Part shown: positions 6,805 to 14,292 of the stretch, one piece after another
Layout of the letters: the number at the start of each line of letters is the position of its first letter
Position numbering within the stretch: the stretch's first letter is position 1
Assembly: GCA_046760985.1 (NCBI GenBank)
Contig: JBHIFE010000022.1
Span: forward strand, 1-16,979
DNA: 16,979 nt
Reading direction: 5' to 3'
Source: JBHIFE01 sp046760985
Lineage (GTDB): Bacteria; Chloroflexota; Dehalococcoidia; Dehalococcoidales; RBG-16-60-22
Notes under the pieces: generated by a model
The model's database searches: none
What the model was told of the DNA's origin: nothing
Seen by the model: the letters and a program-made list of their open reading frames with translations, nothing else
Made by a program: the position numbers and the translations under genes

Positions 6805-7704
6805 ATGGCAGAGGAGAAAGAATGGATTGCCTACGTCAACGGCGAATATGTCCCCCAGAGCGAGGCCAAGTTGTCCATTTTTGACCATGGAGTTTTGTTT
6901 GGGGACGGTGTTTTTGATGCTTGGTGTGCTTGGAACGGGAACCTATTTATGTTAGATGAGCATATTGAACGACTGTATCGGTCTCTTCATCATTTCCAAA
7001 TTGATATGCCGCTGACTAAGGAAGAATTGAAAAAGATAATTATAAAGGTGGTAGAAGCAAATGGTGAAAAGAACCAGTATATGAAATGCATCGTGACTCG
7101 TGGTGTGGGACCGCGACCTCTGTTATCGCCGGTTGGCTGTAAGGCTTCCGTAGTCGTTTTCTCAAGACCTTATCTATGGCTAGCTGAGCCTGGTAAAGAA
7201 GATAAGCCACTGAAAGCCAGAATTACCAGTATCAGACGTACCCCGCCACAATGCCTCGACCCAAAAACAAAGAATCTGAATTACGCTAACCTAGTTTTAG
7301 CCAAAATGGAGGCACAGAAAGCTGGGGCAGATGAAGCTATCATGCTCGATATTGATGGCTTTGTTAATGAAGGTCCTGGTTATAACATATGCGTTGTCAA
7401 GGATGGTAAAATTTATACCCCACCTCTTGTAAATGTACTCATTGGCATAACATTGCAAGCAGTCTTTGAAATTGCTAGGGAGGTAGGCATAGAGATGACA
7501 GAAACTCGGCTGATTCCCTATGATGTTTATACCGCAGATGAGGTTTTCCTATGTTCAACCGGGGGTGGCATCATTCCAATTGCAGAAGTGGACGGACGAA
7601 CCATCTCATCTGGAAAGATTGGTCCCATCACTACCAGAGTGAAACAACTTTATTTTGAATGGTTGGAAAAAGGAGTACATGGGACTCCATTCAAAACCAA
7701 GTGA
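6805..7704 (+). CDS. Class IV PLP aminotransferase (branched-chain / D-amino acid type)
   Basis: A 299-residue fold-type IV PLP enzyme, cytoplasmic, transferring an amino group between an amino acid and a 2-oxo acid. Start chosen at ATG 6805: AAGGAG at 6793-6798 is 6 bases upstream. The adjacent ATG 6802 and an upstream TTG are poorer. Seen: NGEYVPQSEAKLSIFDHG (first strands), FGDGVFDAW, the Schiff-base Lys156 in DPKTKNLNYANLVLAKMEA, Glu189 in GFVNEGPGYN (N1 of PLP), and CSTGGGIIPI near the C-terminus (phosphate contact region). The length is normal. It resembles IlvE but lacks enough diagnostic residues to separate BCAT, D-aminotransferase or lyase activity. A second copy interrupted by a stop lies at 15879-16766. 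The genomic context is catabolic rather than Ile/Val biosynthetic. Confidence 0.9.
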   Translation: MAEEKEWIAYVNGEYVPQSEAKLSIFDHGVLFGDGVFDAWCAWNGNLFMLDEHIERLYRSLHHFQIDMPLTKEELKKIIIKVVEANGEKNQYMKCIVTRGVGPRPLLSPVGCKASVVVFSRPYLWLAEPGKEDKPLKARITSIRRTPPQCLDPKTKNLNYANLVLAKMEAQKAGADEAIMLDIDGFVNEGPGYNICVVKDGKIYTPPLVNVLIGITLQAVFEIAREVGIEMTETRLIPYDVYTADEVFLCSTGGGIIPIAEVDGRTISSGKIGPITTRVKQLYFEWLEKGVHGTPFKTK

Positions 7705-8018
7705 CACGAAGCAATCATGATTCCCATTGAACACGTTGGATAGCAGACGAAACGAACGCTACAGTGCAAATAGTTTGTCACATTCTTGTTTTCTGGGATA
7801 TAATTGACAATATTCTTTACACTTCTAGTACCTCGTCAAACTGACTGAGCAGGTCACGCAGCGTCTTTTCCTTGTCTCTGTCGCTGGACCTCGCTGTATG
7901 AGAGTCACCTTGACAAATCTACCCGCTTTTTCATTACCCCTATTAGCAACCCTCCTTTACCTTGTTTGCCTTACTAGGGAAAAACTGGACTTCAAAAGAA
8001 CAATTGAGCCACCCTTTT
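7705..8018. other. Intergenic region with relic frame and promoter-like box
   Basis: No complete gene is visible. On the plus strand TTGTCA (7775-7780) and TATAAT (7799-7804) are spaced 18 bases but face no convincing gene. On the minus strand 7817-7918 is open for 33 codons and reads SSDRDKEKTLRDLLSQFDEV before a TAA, a coding-like C-terminus without a usable start. I see no terminator for either the aminotransferase or the amidase. Confidence 0.35.
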
Positions 8019-9443
8019 CTATGATAAAGGTGGACGCTTGTCTAACCATGGCCGGGCTTCTTCAAAGGCAGCCGAGGCACGCAGTACCGTGACCTCATCT
8101 TCCTTCCGGCCAGCTATCTGAAGACCAATAGGTAGACCATCAGAGGTGAATCCACAGGGCACTGAAGCTGCGGGATTACCAGTAAGATTGAAGACGCAGG
8201 TGAATGGGCAGAAATCCCACTCTAAAATACCGCGGCCACGAATCGCTGGTCTTTCACCTATCGGGAATGCTGGAACTGCCGTTGTTGGTGTTAGCAGCAG
8301 ATCATATTTCTCAAACAAGTCCAACATTGTCGCCCGGATTTTTTCAAGCTCTATCCATCCCTTAGCGACCGCCAAACCACTTAGACTGCGGGCACATTCC
8401 ATAGCTCTCCTGACGTAGTCTGTAATCTTGTCTGCATGTTCATCGAGAACAAATCCTAAGGGGAAATGAAAGCGTGTCGAGGTGAGTACTTCCCAAGTAT
8501 CAAAGGGTTCGCCAGTAGCTGGTGCTGCCTCTTCAACATCGTGCCCCATCTCTTCAAATACGCGAACGGCAGCCTCAATTGCTGACTTCACTTCATCGTC
8601 TACTTTGACACCATAGCCTAAGTTAGGGCTCCAGGCTATCCTCAATCTTTCAAGGCCAGTATCAAGTGCTTCGAGGAAATCAGGCGGTGGTGTTCGAATA
8701 CAAGTAAAATCTATCCCGTCAGGACCAGACATTACGTTCATCATTAATGCCGTATCCCTAACACTCCTTGTCATCGCATCTATGTGACTGATGTGAGAGA
8801 ATCCTCCCCATGTGGTAGGCTCTTTTGGCACACGACCATAGCTTCCTTTCAAACCGTACAGTCCACAAAAGCATGCTGGAACCCTTGTTGAACCGGCGCC
8901 ATCACCCCCCTGTGCCATGGGAGCGATACCGGCCGCTACACCGGCAGCTGCTCCACCGCTAGAGCCACCAGAAGTCCTTTCAGTATTCCATGGGTTGCGA
9001 CAAGCATCACCCAGCTTGTTTTCAGTGGAAAAGCTTAGCCCGAATTCCGGTGTGTTCGTCTTACCCACAATTATGGCTCCAGCAGATTTAAGACGCTTTA
9101 TAAAAGTACCCTCAATGTCAGGCACGAAATCTTCGCGAACAAGTGAACCCATAGTTGTTCTTATGCCTTCGGTTAATTGCATGTCTTTGATGGAGACAGG
9201 AATACCGTGAAGCGGACCAATCTCAACCCTGGCACTGAGTTCTTTCTCTGCCTTCCACGCCGCTTGCATTGCCTCTTCTTCCACTACCGTAAGATAGGCG
9301 TTTATTTTGGGGTTGATTTCCCTTATTCTTTTGAGGGTGCCCTCCATCAACTCAACTGGAGATAACTTTTTAGACTTAATCATTTCCGCCAGCTTATAAG
9401 CGGGTGTAAAACTTAAATCTTTCTCTTCAGCGGATGTAGCCAT
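8019..9443 (-). CDS. Amidase (amidase signature family)
   Basis: A 474-residue amidase signature enzyme that hydrolyses a carboxamide by a Ser-cisSer-Lys triad. Seen: Lys86 in PVSIKDM, cis-Ser161 in SGGSSGGAAAG, and nucleophile Ser185 in GGDGAGSTRVPA; the 24-residue spacing between the two serines equals that in FAAH. The family's YGLKGSYGRVP follows. The C-terminal half holds the substrate-binding region (LLTPTTAVPAFPIG, FNLTGNPAASVPCGF, PIGLQIAG). Length is standard. It is not an obvious GatA: no gatB/gatC neighbours, and the Ser motif differs from GatA's GSDTGGS. ATG 9443 is preceded by AGGAGGG at good distance. It is the last gene of the leftward TRAP cluster, so it likely acts on the imported compound or its product. 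Confidence 0.92.
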   Translation of the reverse strand: MATSAEEKDLSFTPAYKLAEMIKSKKLSPVELMEGTLKRIREINPKINAYLTVVEEEAMQAAWKAEKELSARVEIGPLHGIPVSIKDMQLTEGIRTTMGSLVREDFVPDIEGTFIKRLKSAGAIIVGKTNTPEFGLSFSTENKLGDACRNPWNTERTSGGSSGGAAAGVAAGIAPMAQGGDGAGSTRVPACFCGLYGLKGSYGRVPKEPTTWGGFSHISHIDAMTRSVRDTALMMNVMSGPDGIDFTCIRTPPPDFLEALDTGLERLRIAWSPNLGYGVKVDDEVKSAIEAAVRVFEEMGHDVEEAAPATGEPFDTWEVLTSTRFHFPLGFVLDEHADKITDYVRRAMECARSLSGLAVAKGWIELEKIRATMLDLFEKYDLLLTPTTAVPAFPIGERPAIRGRGILEWDFCPFTCVFNLTGNPAASVPCGFTSDGLPIGLQIAGRKEDEVTVLRASAAFEEARPWLDKRPPLS

Positions 9444-9452
9444 ATTTCCCTC

Positions 9453-9584
9453 CTATTGAGACGATTTTTTTAGTTTCATCCTCGGCGCAATGCTCATCTC
9501 GGGGGGCAGGTCAATTCTGGTCTCCAGCACTACGAATTCTTTTAGCAGGTACATCTTCCTGTAGTGTAATTTCATATCGGACAT
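9453..9584 (-). CDS. Possible 43-residue ORF or gene remnant before the amidase
   Basis: The frame from ATG 9584 gives MSDMKLHYRKMYLLKEF, VVLETRIDLPPEMSIAP and a Lys-rich end. Its TAG at 9453-9455 touches the amidase ribosome binding site. It reads like protein rather than random sequence, but the start has no Shine-Dalgarno and a TAA lies directly upstream. It may be a small coupled peptide or the surviving C-terminus of a lost gene; I do not recognise it. Confidence 0.3.
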   Translation of the reverse strand: MSDMKLHYRKMYLLKEFVVLETRIDLPPEMSIAPRMKLKKSSQ

Positions 9585-9615
9585 TTATTGGCATGATTCT
9601 GGATGTTTTAGCGGC

Positions 9616-9720
9616 CTATAACTGAAGGGCGGTGTCACCTAGTCCAAAGACAAACTCAACTCCATCAACCTTGACCATGTTGCCGATTGCTTCCCATGAG
9701 TCCAGTTTATGCTCCGGGCT
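9616..9720 (-). pseudogene. N-terminal relic of a TPP-dependent enzyme (acetolactate synthase-like)
   Basis: The minus-strand frame reads DSWEAIGNMVKVDGVEFVFG and then LGDTALQL before a TAG. This matches the first helix and strand of TPP-binding enzymes of the acetolactate synthase/benzoylformate decarboxylase group, where the pattern is (G/S)xEAxxxxLKxxGVExVFGxPG. The usual Pro after FGL is missing, and the frame ends after about 33 residues of an expected 550. No start codon with a ribosome binding site is present. It sits between the oxidoreductase and amidase genes, so the cluster probably once contained a 2-oxo acid-processing TPP enzyme. Confidence 0.55.
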
Positions 9721-9728
9721 TTATATAG

Positions 9729-10745
9729 TCACAAAAGTACTGTCTGATGTGTTGCTGCCGACTTCTGTGTTGCCTCCAAGATTGCCAGTTGGGTGAGAAT
9801 CTCAGAGTATTTCACGATAGGTTCTCGTGGCTGTGAAATCGCCTCCAGAAACTCTCGCATTTGGACAGCGAATTGGTGAAACGTGGGGAAGTCACTGCGT
9901 ACCAAGTTGCCGTTAAGGAACAGGTCAGCGGAGAAGACACCTATCAATTTATCCCAACCAAAGCCACAGGTAACGTCTATCCTTCCCTTCGGTCCCACGA
10001 TAAGACATTCATGTTTCATGGGCCTGGTATTTATGGAAATGTAATTGGTAGCCAGGGAATCATCATCAAAACGGATGGTAATAATGATCTCATCCATTCC
10101 CTCAAGTTCTGGATTGATAGAACGGGCTTCGGAATAGACACGTACCGGCTTCCTGCCCTCGTAAATCCATAGGGTATAATCCACGGTGTGGGAACCGCCT
10201 AAGGCGAAGGCCAGTCCCCCAGTCATTTTCTCATCTCGCCACCATGATGGAGCACGAACATAATCAACTGCGGTGAGGAAAACGTAAAGGAGATTAAACG
10301 GATGACCAATCTCTCCTTTCTTGACCAGTTGTTTGGCTTCATACATAGCCCACTGGAAGCGGAAGGACTGCCCGGACATGAGCACCACCTTCTTTTCCTG
10401 TGCCTTAGCTAACATCTCTCTACCGTCAGCTAAATTGAGTGCCCAAGGTTTTTCCACCAGGACATGGCGACCCGATTCCATAACCTGGCAGGCAATTGGT
10501 TTATGCAGATAGTGGGGAAGGCAAATCACGGCTGCTTTAATATCGGGGTCATTTAAGGCCTCTTCTACGCTGAGGTAGAACTTGGTCTTATATCTCTCCG
10601 CTGTCGACTGTGCCCGGGACTGCTCAATGTCAACTACTGCGGCAACATAAGCGGCTTCTGAATTTAAGCGAATCGCATCCAGATGACTCTCCCCGACTCG
10701 TCCCAAACCGATAACCGCGACTCCGATTTTATTGCCAGAAACCAT
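9729..10745 (-). CDS. Gfo/Idh/MocA-family NAD(P)-dependent oxidoreductase
   Basis: A 338-residue cytoplasmic dehydrogenase. The N-terminal Rossmann fold shows VAVIGLGRVGESHL (Gly13, Gly15, Gly18), with Asp39 ending the second strand, which hints at NAD preference. Lys99 in HVLVEKPWALN is the family's EKP motif. GGSHTVDYTLW supplies His186 and Asp189, likely catalytic. The C-terminal alpha/beta domain extends to residue 325. Start chosen at ATG 10745 because GGAGGT lies 6 bases upstream; the TTG just before it is not needed. Family members oxidise or reduce sugars, inositols and related hydroxy compounds; the actual substrate is open. It lies in the TRAP gene cluster, 122 bases behind the unknown His-rich gene. 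Confidence 0.92.
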   Translation of the reverse strand: MVSGNKIGVAVIGLGRVGESHLDAIRLNSEAAYVAAVVDIEQSRAQSTAERYKTKFYLSVEEALNDPDIKAAVICLPHYLHKPIACQVMESGRHVLVEKPWALNLADGREMLAKAQEKKVVLMSGQSFRFQWAMYEAKQLVKKGEIGHPFNLLYVFLTAVDYVRAPSWWRDEKMTGGLAFALGGSHTVDYTLWIYEGRKPVRVYSEARSINPELEGMDEIIITIRFDDDSLATNYISINTRPMKHECLIVGPKGRIDVTCGFGWDKLIGVFSADLFLNGNLVRSDFPTFHQFAVQMREFLEAISQPREPIVKYSEILTQLAILEATQKSAATHQTVLL

Positions 10746-10867
10746 CAAGTTACCTCCTTTTCAACCGCCACATAAATCTGGAGGAAGTAGAAAAGCATTA
10801 AATCCTACACAATTTGGCCAAGTTTTTTAGCGAGCTTACTAGGTAAAAGAGAATTTATTAAAGAACC

Positions 10868-11737
10868 TTATTGGCTTTTGGCTTTTACCCTCAGCCGTTC
10901 AATAATCTCTTGCGTGGCCTCTTCATCAAGTTTGATATAGTCACAGCCCCTCATCGCTTCTTTCAGTGTTTCTAGAGTTGTTACATGATGAAGGGGTTGT
11001 GTGCTCGACCTGATGCTGACATTGGGATTATAATCCCATTCCAGCTCAAACATCACTTCCGGCTTTCTTAAAAGATAAGTAATCTTTCCCACGTCGAAGT
11101 TTCTTAGGTTGTAAACAATGGAAACAGCTTTGGTGACTTCAAATCCTTTGGCTTCCATGGCTTTTACCCCGTATTCATTGAGGAGTTCGGGATGGATAGA
11201 TGTTTCCACCAGTGAATGGGTGTGCCGATTCGTTCCAGCCATCATGAAAATGTACTGCAGCTCCCATTCCGGAGAGTTAAAGTAGCCGATTAAATCTTTC
11301 TCCTCTTCACTGGTGAGCTTGGTTTTAAAATTGTATTTAGCATAATGTCTTTCCATATACTCATCGTCCCAGACTTCGACGCTTTTGCCAGTCCGGGTAG
11401 CACCAGTCGCCATTGGAGTGAGAACATGGGCTTTATTATATCTCAGAATTAATTCACAATGTCCCCAATCTGGCTTGGGATGAATGTTGTAGATATCGGT
11501 CATGCCGTGAACTCCCCCGGGGGTCAGCAAGTATATCTTGCGCTGGAGTGGCAAGCCATGTGCCTTAAAATATTCCTCAACAATCTTGAGCAATGGCTCT
11601 GGGTGTAAAATACTGTCAGCATAAACATGGGCATGCCGGACCTCTTTGCCACGAGCCATCTGCCTCATCAGTTCTTTCCAGTCGTCCGACTCAAAATACT
11701 TAACCATGGCATCGCAGATTAAAGACCTTAATATCAT
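10868..11737 (-). CDS. Unknown His-rich protein, 289 aa, in the TRAP cluster
   Basis: I do not recognise the family. There is no signal peptide or membrane helix. The N-terminal half has EVRHAHVYADSILHPEPLL (His35, His37), then YLLTPGGVHGMTD and KPDWGHCELILRY. The second half has AGTNRHTHSLVETSIHP (His172, 174, 182) and a Lys/Glu-rich helical end. The paired HxH motifs could bind a metal, but no known amidohydrolase or cupin order is evident. ATG 11737 has GAGG six bases upstream. It is 49 bases downstream of the PPC-domain gene and precedes the oxidoreductase, so it is probably a catabolic enzyme of the same pathway. It is a good candidate for an uncharacterised enzyme family. Confidence 0.75.
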   Translation of the reverse strand: MILRSLICDAMVKYFESDDWKELMRQMARGKEVRHAHVYADSILHPEPLLKIVEEYFKAHGLPLQRKIYLLTPGGVHGMTDIYNIHPKPDWGHCELILRYNKAHVLTPMATGATRTGKSVEVWDDEYMERHYAKYNFKTKLTSEEEKDLIGYFNSPEWELQYIFMMAGTNRHTHSLVETSIHPELLNEYGVKAMEAKGFEVTKAVSIVYNLRNFDVGKITYLLRKPEVMFELEWDYNPNVSIRSSTQPLHHVTTLETLKEAMRGCDYIKLDEEATQEIIERLRVKAKSQ

Positions 11738-11786
11738 CTCTTTCCTCTTTTTGCTTCTTCAGCTTAAGGTTTTCAAATAGTGATTT

Positions 11787-12230
11787 CTATGTTGAAATCA
11801 ATGCCGACATTCCTATTTTGTGGTCAAACTCACGGCGAAGCTGGTAATCGGGCTCACCGATATATATCTCGAGGGTGTTCCAGACATCGGCCTCAACGAG
11901 GTGTCCTCCGATCATCTCACCGCCTACCTTTGGGGAACTGAGCGAGAGATGGATGTGGAACACCTTTTCGCCCTCAAATACTGATAATGACCCTTGACCA
12001 GAGGGTACTGACCAGGGTCCCTCAAACTCCTCATAATCGTGCCCGAAACCTTTCTCGACCCCAAGTTGTTTGATATTCTCTCGTGGCTTGGCGAACCTTA
12101 CACTTTCCAGAGAACCGATAATGCCGAGGATTATTGCCGAGGATATGTTCTTTTTCTGGCAATAATCGCTAAGCGCACCTATGAGTTTTTGGCCGTGGTC
12201 AAGTCTCAAGAGATTTATTGATTTGAGCAT
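11787..12230 (-). CDS. PPC/DUF296-domain protein
   Basis: A 147-residue single-domain protein of the plants-and-prokaryotes-conserved (PPC, DUF296, PF03479) family. Seen: LRLDHGQKLIGALSDYCQKK, SSAIILGIIGSLESV, a central SGQGSLSVFEGEKVFHIHLS, and GGHLVEADVWNTLEIYI. His92, His94 and His110 fit the metal-binding set of prokaryotic PPC proteins. The start is ATG 12230, since GGAGG lies 7 bases upstream; a longer frame from 12308 has no such site. Prokaryotic members form trimers and their role is unclear. Presence in a TRAP operon, 114 bases after dctM, suggests an enzymatic or ligand-binding role in the pathway rather than DNA binding (no AT-hook is present). Confidence 0.85.
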   Translation of the reverse strand: MLKSINLLRLDHGQKLIGALSDYCQKKNISSAIILGIIGSLESVRFAKPRENIKQLGVEKGFGHDYEEFEGPWSVPSGQGSLSVFEGEKVFHIHLSLSSPKVGGEMIGGHLVEADVWNTLEIYIGEPDYQLRREFDHKIGMSALIST

Positions 12231-12344
12231 TTCATCACCTCCATGATTCTTTACTGATGAAAAGCTACCATCTTCTTTCCGAGCTGCTTTTGTCCTTCTT
12301 CCGTTCAAGAAGACGCGGTACCTGTTTACCCTTCCCTCAGTGCT

Positions 12345-13679
12345 CTATCTTATCATCTGCGCCGGCAGCCATGTCAGAAGCGGAGGGAAAAATACAAATA
12401 ATACCAGCGAGAGTAGGATGAGTAGAACAAACGGGATAACACCACGAATTATATCAGCCATGCTTACCCCGCACTCGGCCGGAATGGCACCCCGAGCGAT
12501 AAATATCGCACCGGCGTAAGGTGGCGTCATGAAGGATGTCTGAAGGGTAACAATAATCATCATGGCAAACCAGATAGGATCAAAGCCCAGTGCAGCATTA
12601 AGAGGCGTTACTATCGGGACTATGATGAAGACGATACCCAGCCAGTCGATAAAAAAGCCCAGGAGAAAGACGAGGAACAGGACGACGCTAAGACTGCCCC
12701 ACTTGCCGCCGGGCGCGGCCAGTACCAAGTTTGCCACCACCTCGTCACCCCCACCCAGAATGAAGGGACCGACGAAAGCAACTGCCATGGCCACAAACAG
12801 GAATATCATGCCGCAAACCCTGGCCGTTTCCAGCCCGGTCTCCTTCAGCACCCGCCAGTTAAGCCTGCCATAGGCCAGAGCGAGTATCGTGGCCGCAAAA
12901 GCGCCCACTCCCGCGGCTTCAGTGGGAGGGGCTATGCCGAAAAAGATTGAACCCAGCACGGTCAGAATCAGGATTACTGGCGGCACAAAGGAAGAAAGCA
13001 GCATTACTATCTTCTTCAGCAGGGGAACCTGCCTTTCTTCGAGTGGTACCGGCGGGGCAGTATCCGGTCTCAGTGCGCCGTAGGTAAGAATATAAATACT
13101 GTAGAGCGCAGAGAGTGTAAAGCCAGCGGTGAAGGCGGACATGAAAAGCTTCCCCACCGAGAGATTAGCCATAGGTCCATAGAAGACCAGCATAACACTC
13201 GGCGGAATAAGAATGCCCAGGGTACCGCCGGCACAGGTAGCGCCGGCGGCTAGGCTTTTACTGTAGCCTCGCCTTACCATTGAGGGTACTGCCACCAAAG
13301 ACAACATGGTGACTGAAGCTGCAATGATGCCCACGCACGCCGCCAGGACTGTACCTATCACCACGGTTACGAAGGCGAGCCCGCCTCTTATACCGCCAAG
13401 CCACAGGTATAAGACATCATATAATCTCTCAGCTATCCCTGACCGCTGTAAAATGAGACCCATAAAGACAAAACAGGGCACGGCCAGAATGATATAATTG
13501 GTCAGTATCATGAAAATGCGGGTATAAATTAGCGACGGCGCCGCCCATCCCTTCAAGTAAAATGCTATCCCGATACCTATGACCCCCAGGACGGCCGCAA
13601 GGGGATATCCGGTTAAAACTCCCACCAGCAGCCCGCCAAACATTATCAGGACGATAAGCTCAGGACTGAGGTCAATCAT
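12345..13679 (-). CDS. dctM: TRAP transporter large permease subunit (DctM)
   Basis: A 444-residue, very hydrophobic inner-membrane protein, the ion-coupled transport subunit of a tripartite ATP-independent periplasmic (TRAP) system. About 12 membrane spans are apparent. Family motifs are visible: TGYPLAAVLGVIGIG near the N-terminus, GLAFVTVVIGTVLAACVG, AAGATCAGGTLGILIPPSVML (the conserved G-x-L-IPPS loop), FFGIAPPTEAAGVGAF, and a second-half IDWLGIVFIIVPIVTPL. Its ATG overlaps the end of dctQ (ATGATTGA), so translation is coupled. Length is normal for DctM. It acts with DctQ and the lipoprotein DctP encoded upstream. Confidence 0.96.
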   Translation of the reverse strand: MIDLSPELIVLIMFGGLLVGVLTGYPLAAVLGVIGIGIAFYLKGWAAPSLIYTRIFMILTNYIILAVPCFVFMGLILQRSGIAERLYDVLYLWLGGIRGGLAFVTVVIGTVLAACVGIIAASVTMLSLVAVPSMVRRGYSKSLAAGATCAGGTLGILIPPSVMLVFYGPMANLSVGKLFMSAFTAGFTLSALYSIYILTYGALRPDTAPPVPLEERQVPLLKKIVMLLSSFVPPVILILTVLGSIFFGIAPPTEAAGVGAFAATILALAYGRLNWRVLKETGLETARVCGMIFLFVAMAVAFVGPFILGGGDEVVANLVLAAPGGKWGSLSVVLFLVFLLGFFIDWLGIVFIIVPIVTPLNAALGFDPIWFAMMIIVTLQTSFMTPPYAGAIFIARGAIPAECGVSMADIIRGVIPFVLLILLSLVLFVFFPPLLTWLPAQMIR

Positions 13680-14184
13680 AAGAGGCTCCCTTCAGGGCAA
13701 AGTAACCCTGGCGAACGAGCTCAGCAATCAGCTGAAGAAATAGGAGGGCAAACGCCACTGCAATCGCCGTTCTGACCGGCGCCGCCGGCGGATACCAGTA
13801 AGTCTCAACCATCCTCTCCTGAATCAGCCAGGCTTTCACGGCCCAACGGGAAGATTCAACGGTGAGTAGCGCGACCAAGGGCAAGTGAACTAAGAGAGTA
13901 CCCAGAGCATCTACTATTGCCTTTTTCCTCGCTGACAGGTGCGTATAAACCACGTCAACTCTGACATGGCTACGGTACCGCTGGGTATAACACCAGGCCA
14001 GACCGTACAAGCCAGCACCCATCATAAGAGCGGTGTCATAGCCCCACATCGTTGGCGCCCTAAAAACATATCGCGCCACCACGTCATAGACGATGATAAG
14101 AATCAGGACGTAGCATATCCACTTTGCAAAGCCACCACCGATGAGGCCGCTGATAGAATCAATCACCCTGAGAACTTTCCTCAA
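13672..14184 (-). CDS. dctQ: TRAP transporter small permease subunit (DctQ)
   Basis: A 170-residue membrane protein with four predicted spans, around residues 20-43, 48-66, 88-108 and 135-160, as in the DctQ family. The typical RYVFRAPTMWGYDTA loop (residues 38-52) and YTQRYRSHVRVDVVY segment are present. The TTG start at 14184 follows GAGAGG by about 7 bases. The stop overlaps the dctM start by 8 bases. DctQ tethers and helps fold DctM. A hairpin separates it from dctP. Confidence 0.93.
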   Translation of the reverse strand: MRKVLRVIDSISGLIGGGFAKWICYVLILIIVYDVVARYVFRAPTMWGYDTALMMGAGLYGLAWCYTQRYRSHVRVDVVYTHLSARKKAIVDALGTLLVHLPLVALLTVESSRWAVKAWLIQERMVETYWYPPAAPVRTAIAVAFALLFLQLIAELVRQGYFALKGASYD

Positions 14185-14218
14185 TACGCGCCTCTCTATG
14201 ATTAATATTATTGCTTAT

Positions 14219-14264
14219 TGGGAACCGCCCCCTGACTCAGCAGAGTGTCAAGAGGCGGCTCCCA
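14219..14264 (-). promoter_or_regulatory. Intercistronic hairpin between dctP and dctQ
   Basis: TGGGAACCGCC (14219-14229) and GGCGGCTCCCA (14254-14264) pair over 11 bases with one mismatch around a 24-base loop. On the transcribed strand it is followed by an AT-rich tract without a T run, so it is not a full terminator. A hairpin here would stabilise the upstream dctP mRNA or attenuate dctQM, giving binding protein in excess, as known for many binding-protein transporters. Confidence 0.6.
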
Positions 14265-14292
14265 AAGCTTACGTGGAACTACACAGTGAAGC

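Noticed and set aside
7898..8092. 64-residue hydrophobic plus-strand ORF behind a promoter-like box
   Set aside because: It overlaps the end of the amidase in antisense, has no ribosome binding site, and its composition does not look like a conserved protein.
12562..12873. Plus-strand ORFs of 60-100 residues opposite dctM, the amidase and the oxidoreductase
   Set aside because: They are antisense shadows of GC-rich genes with full family support and have no start signals of their own.
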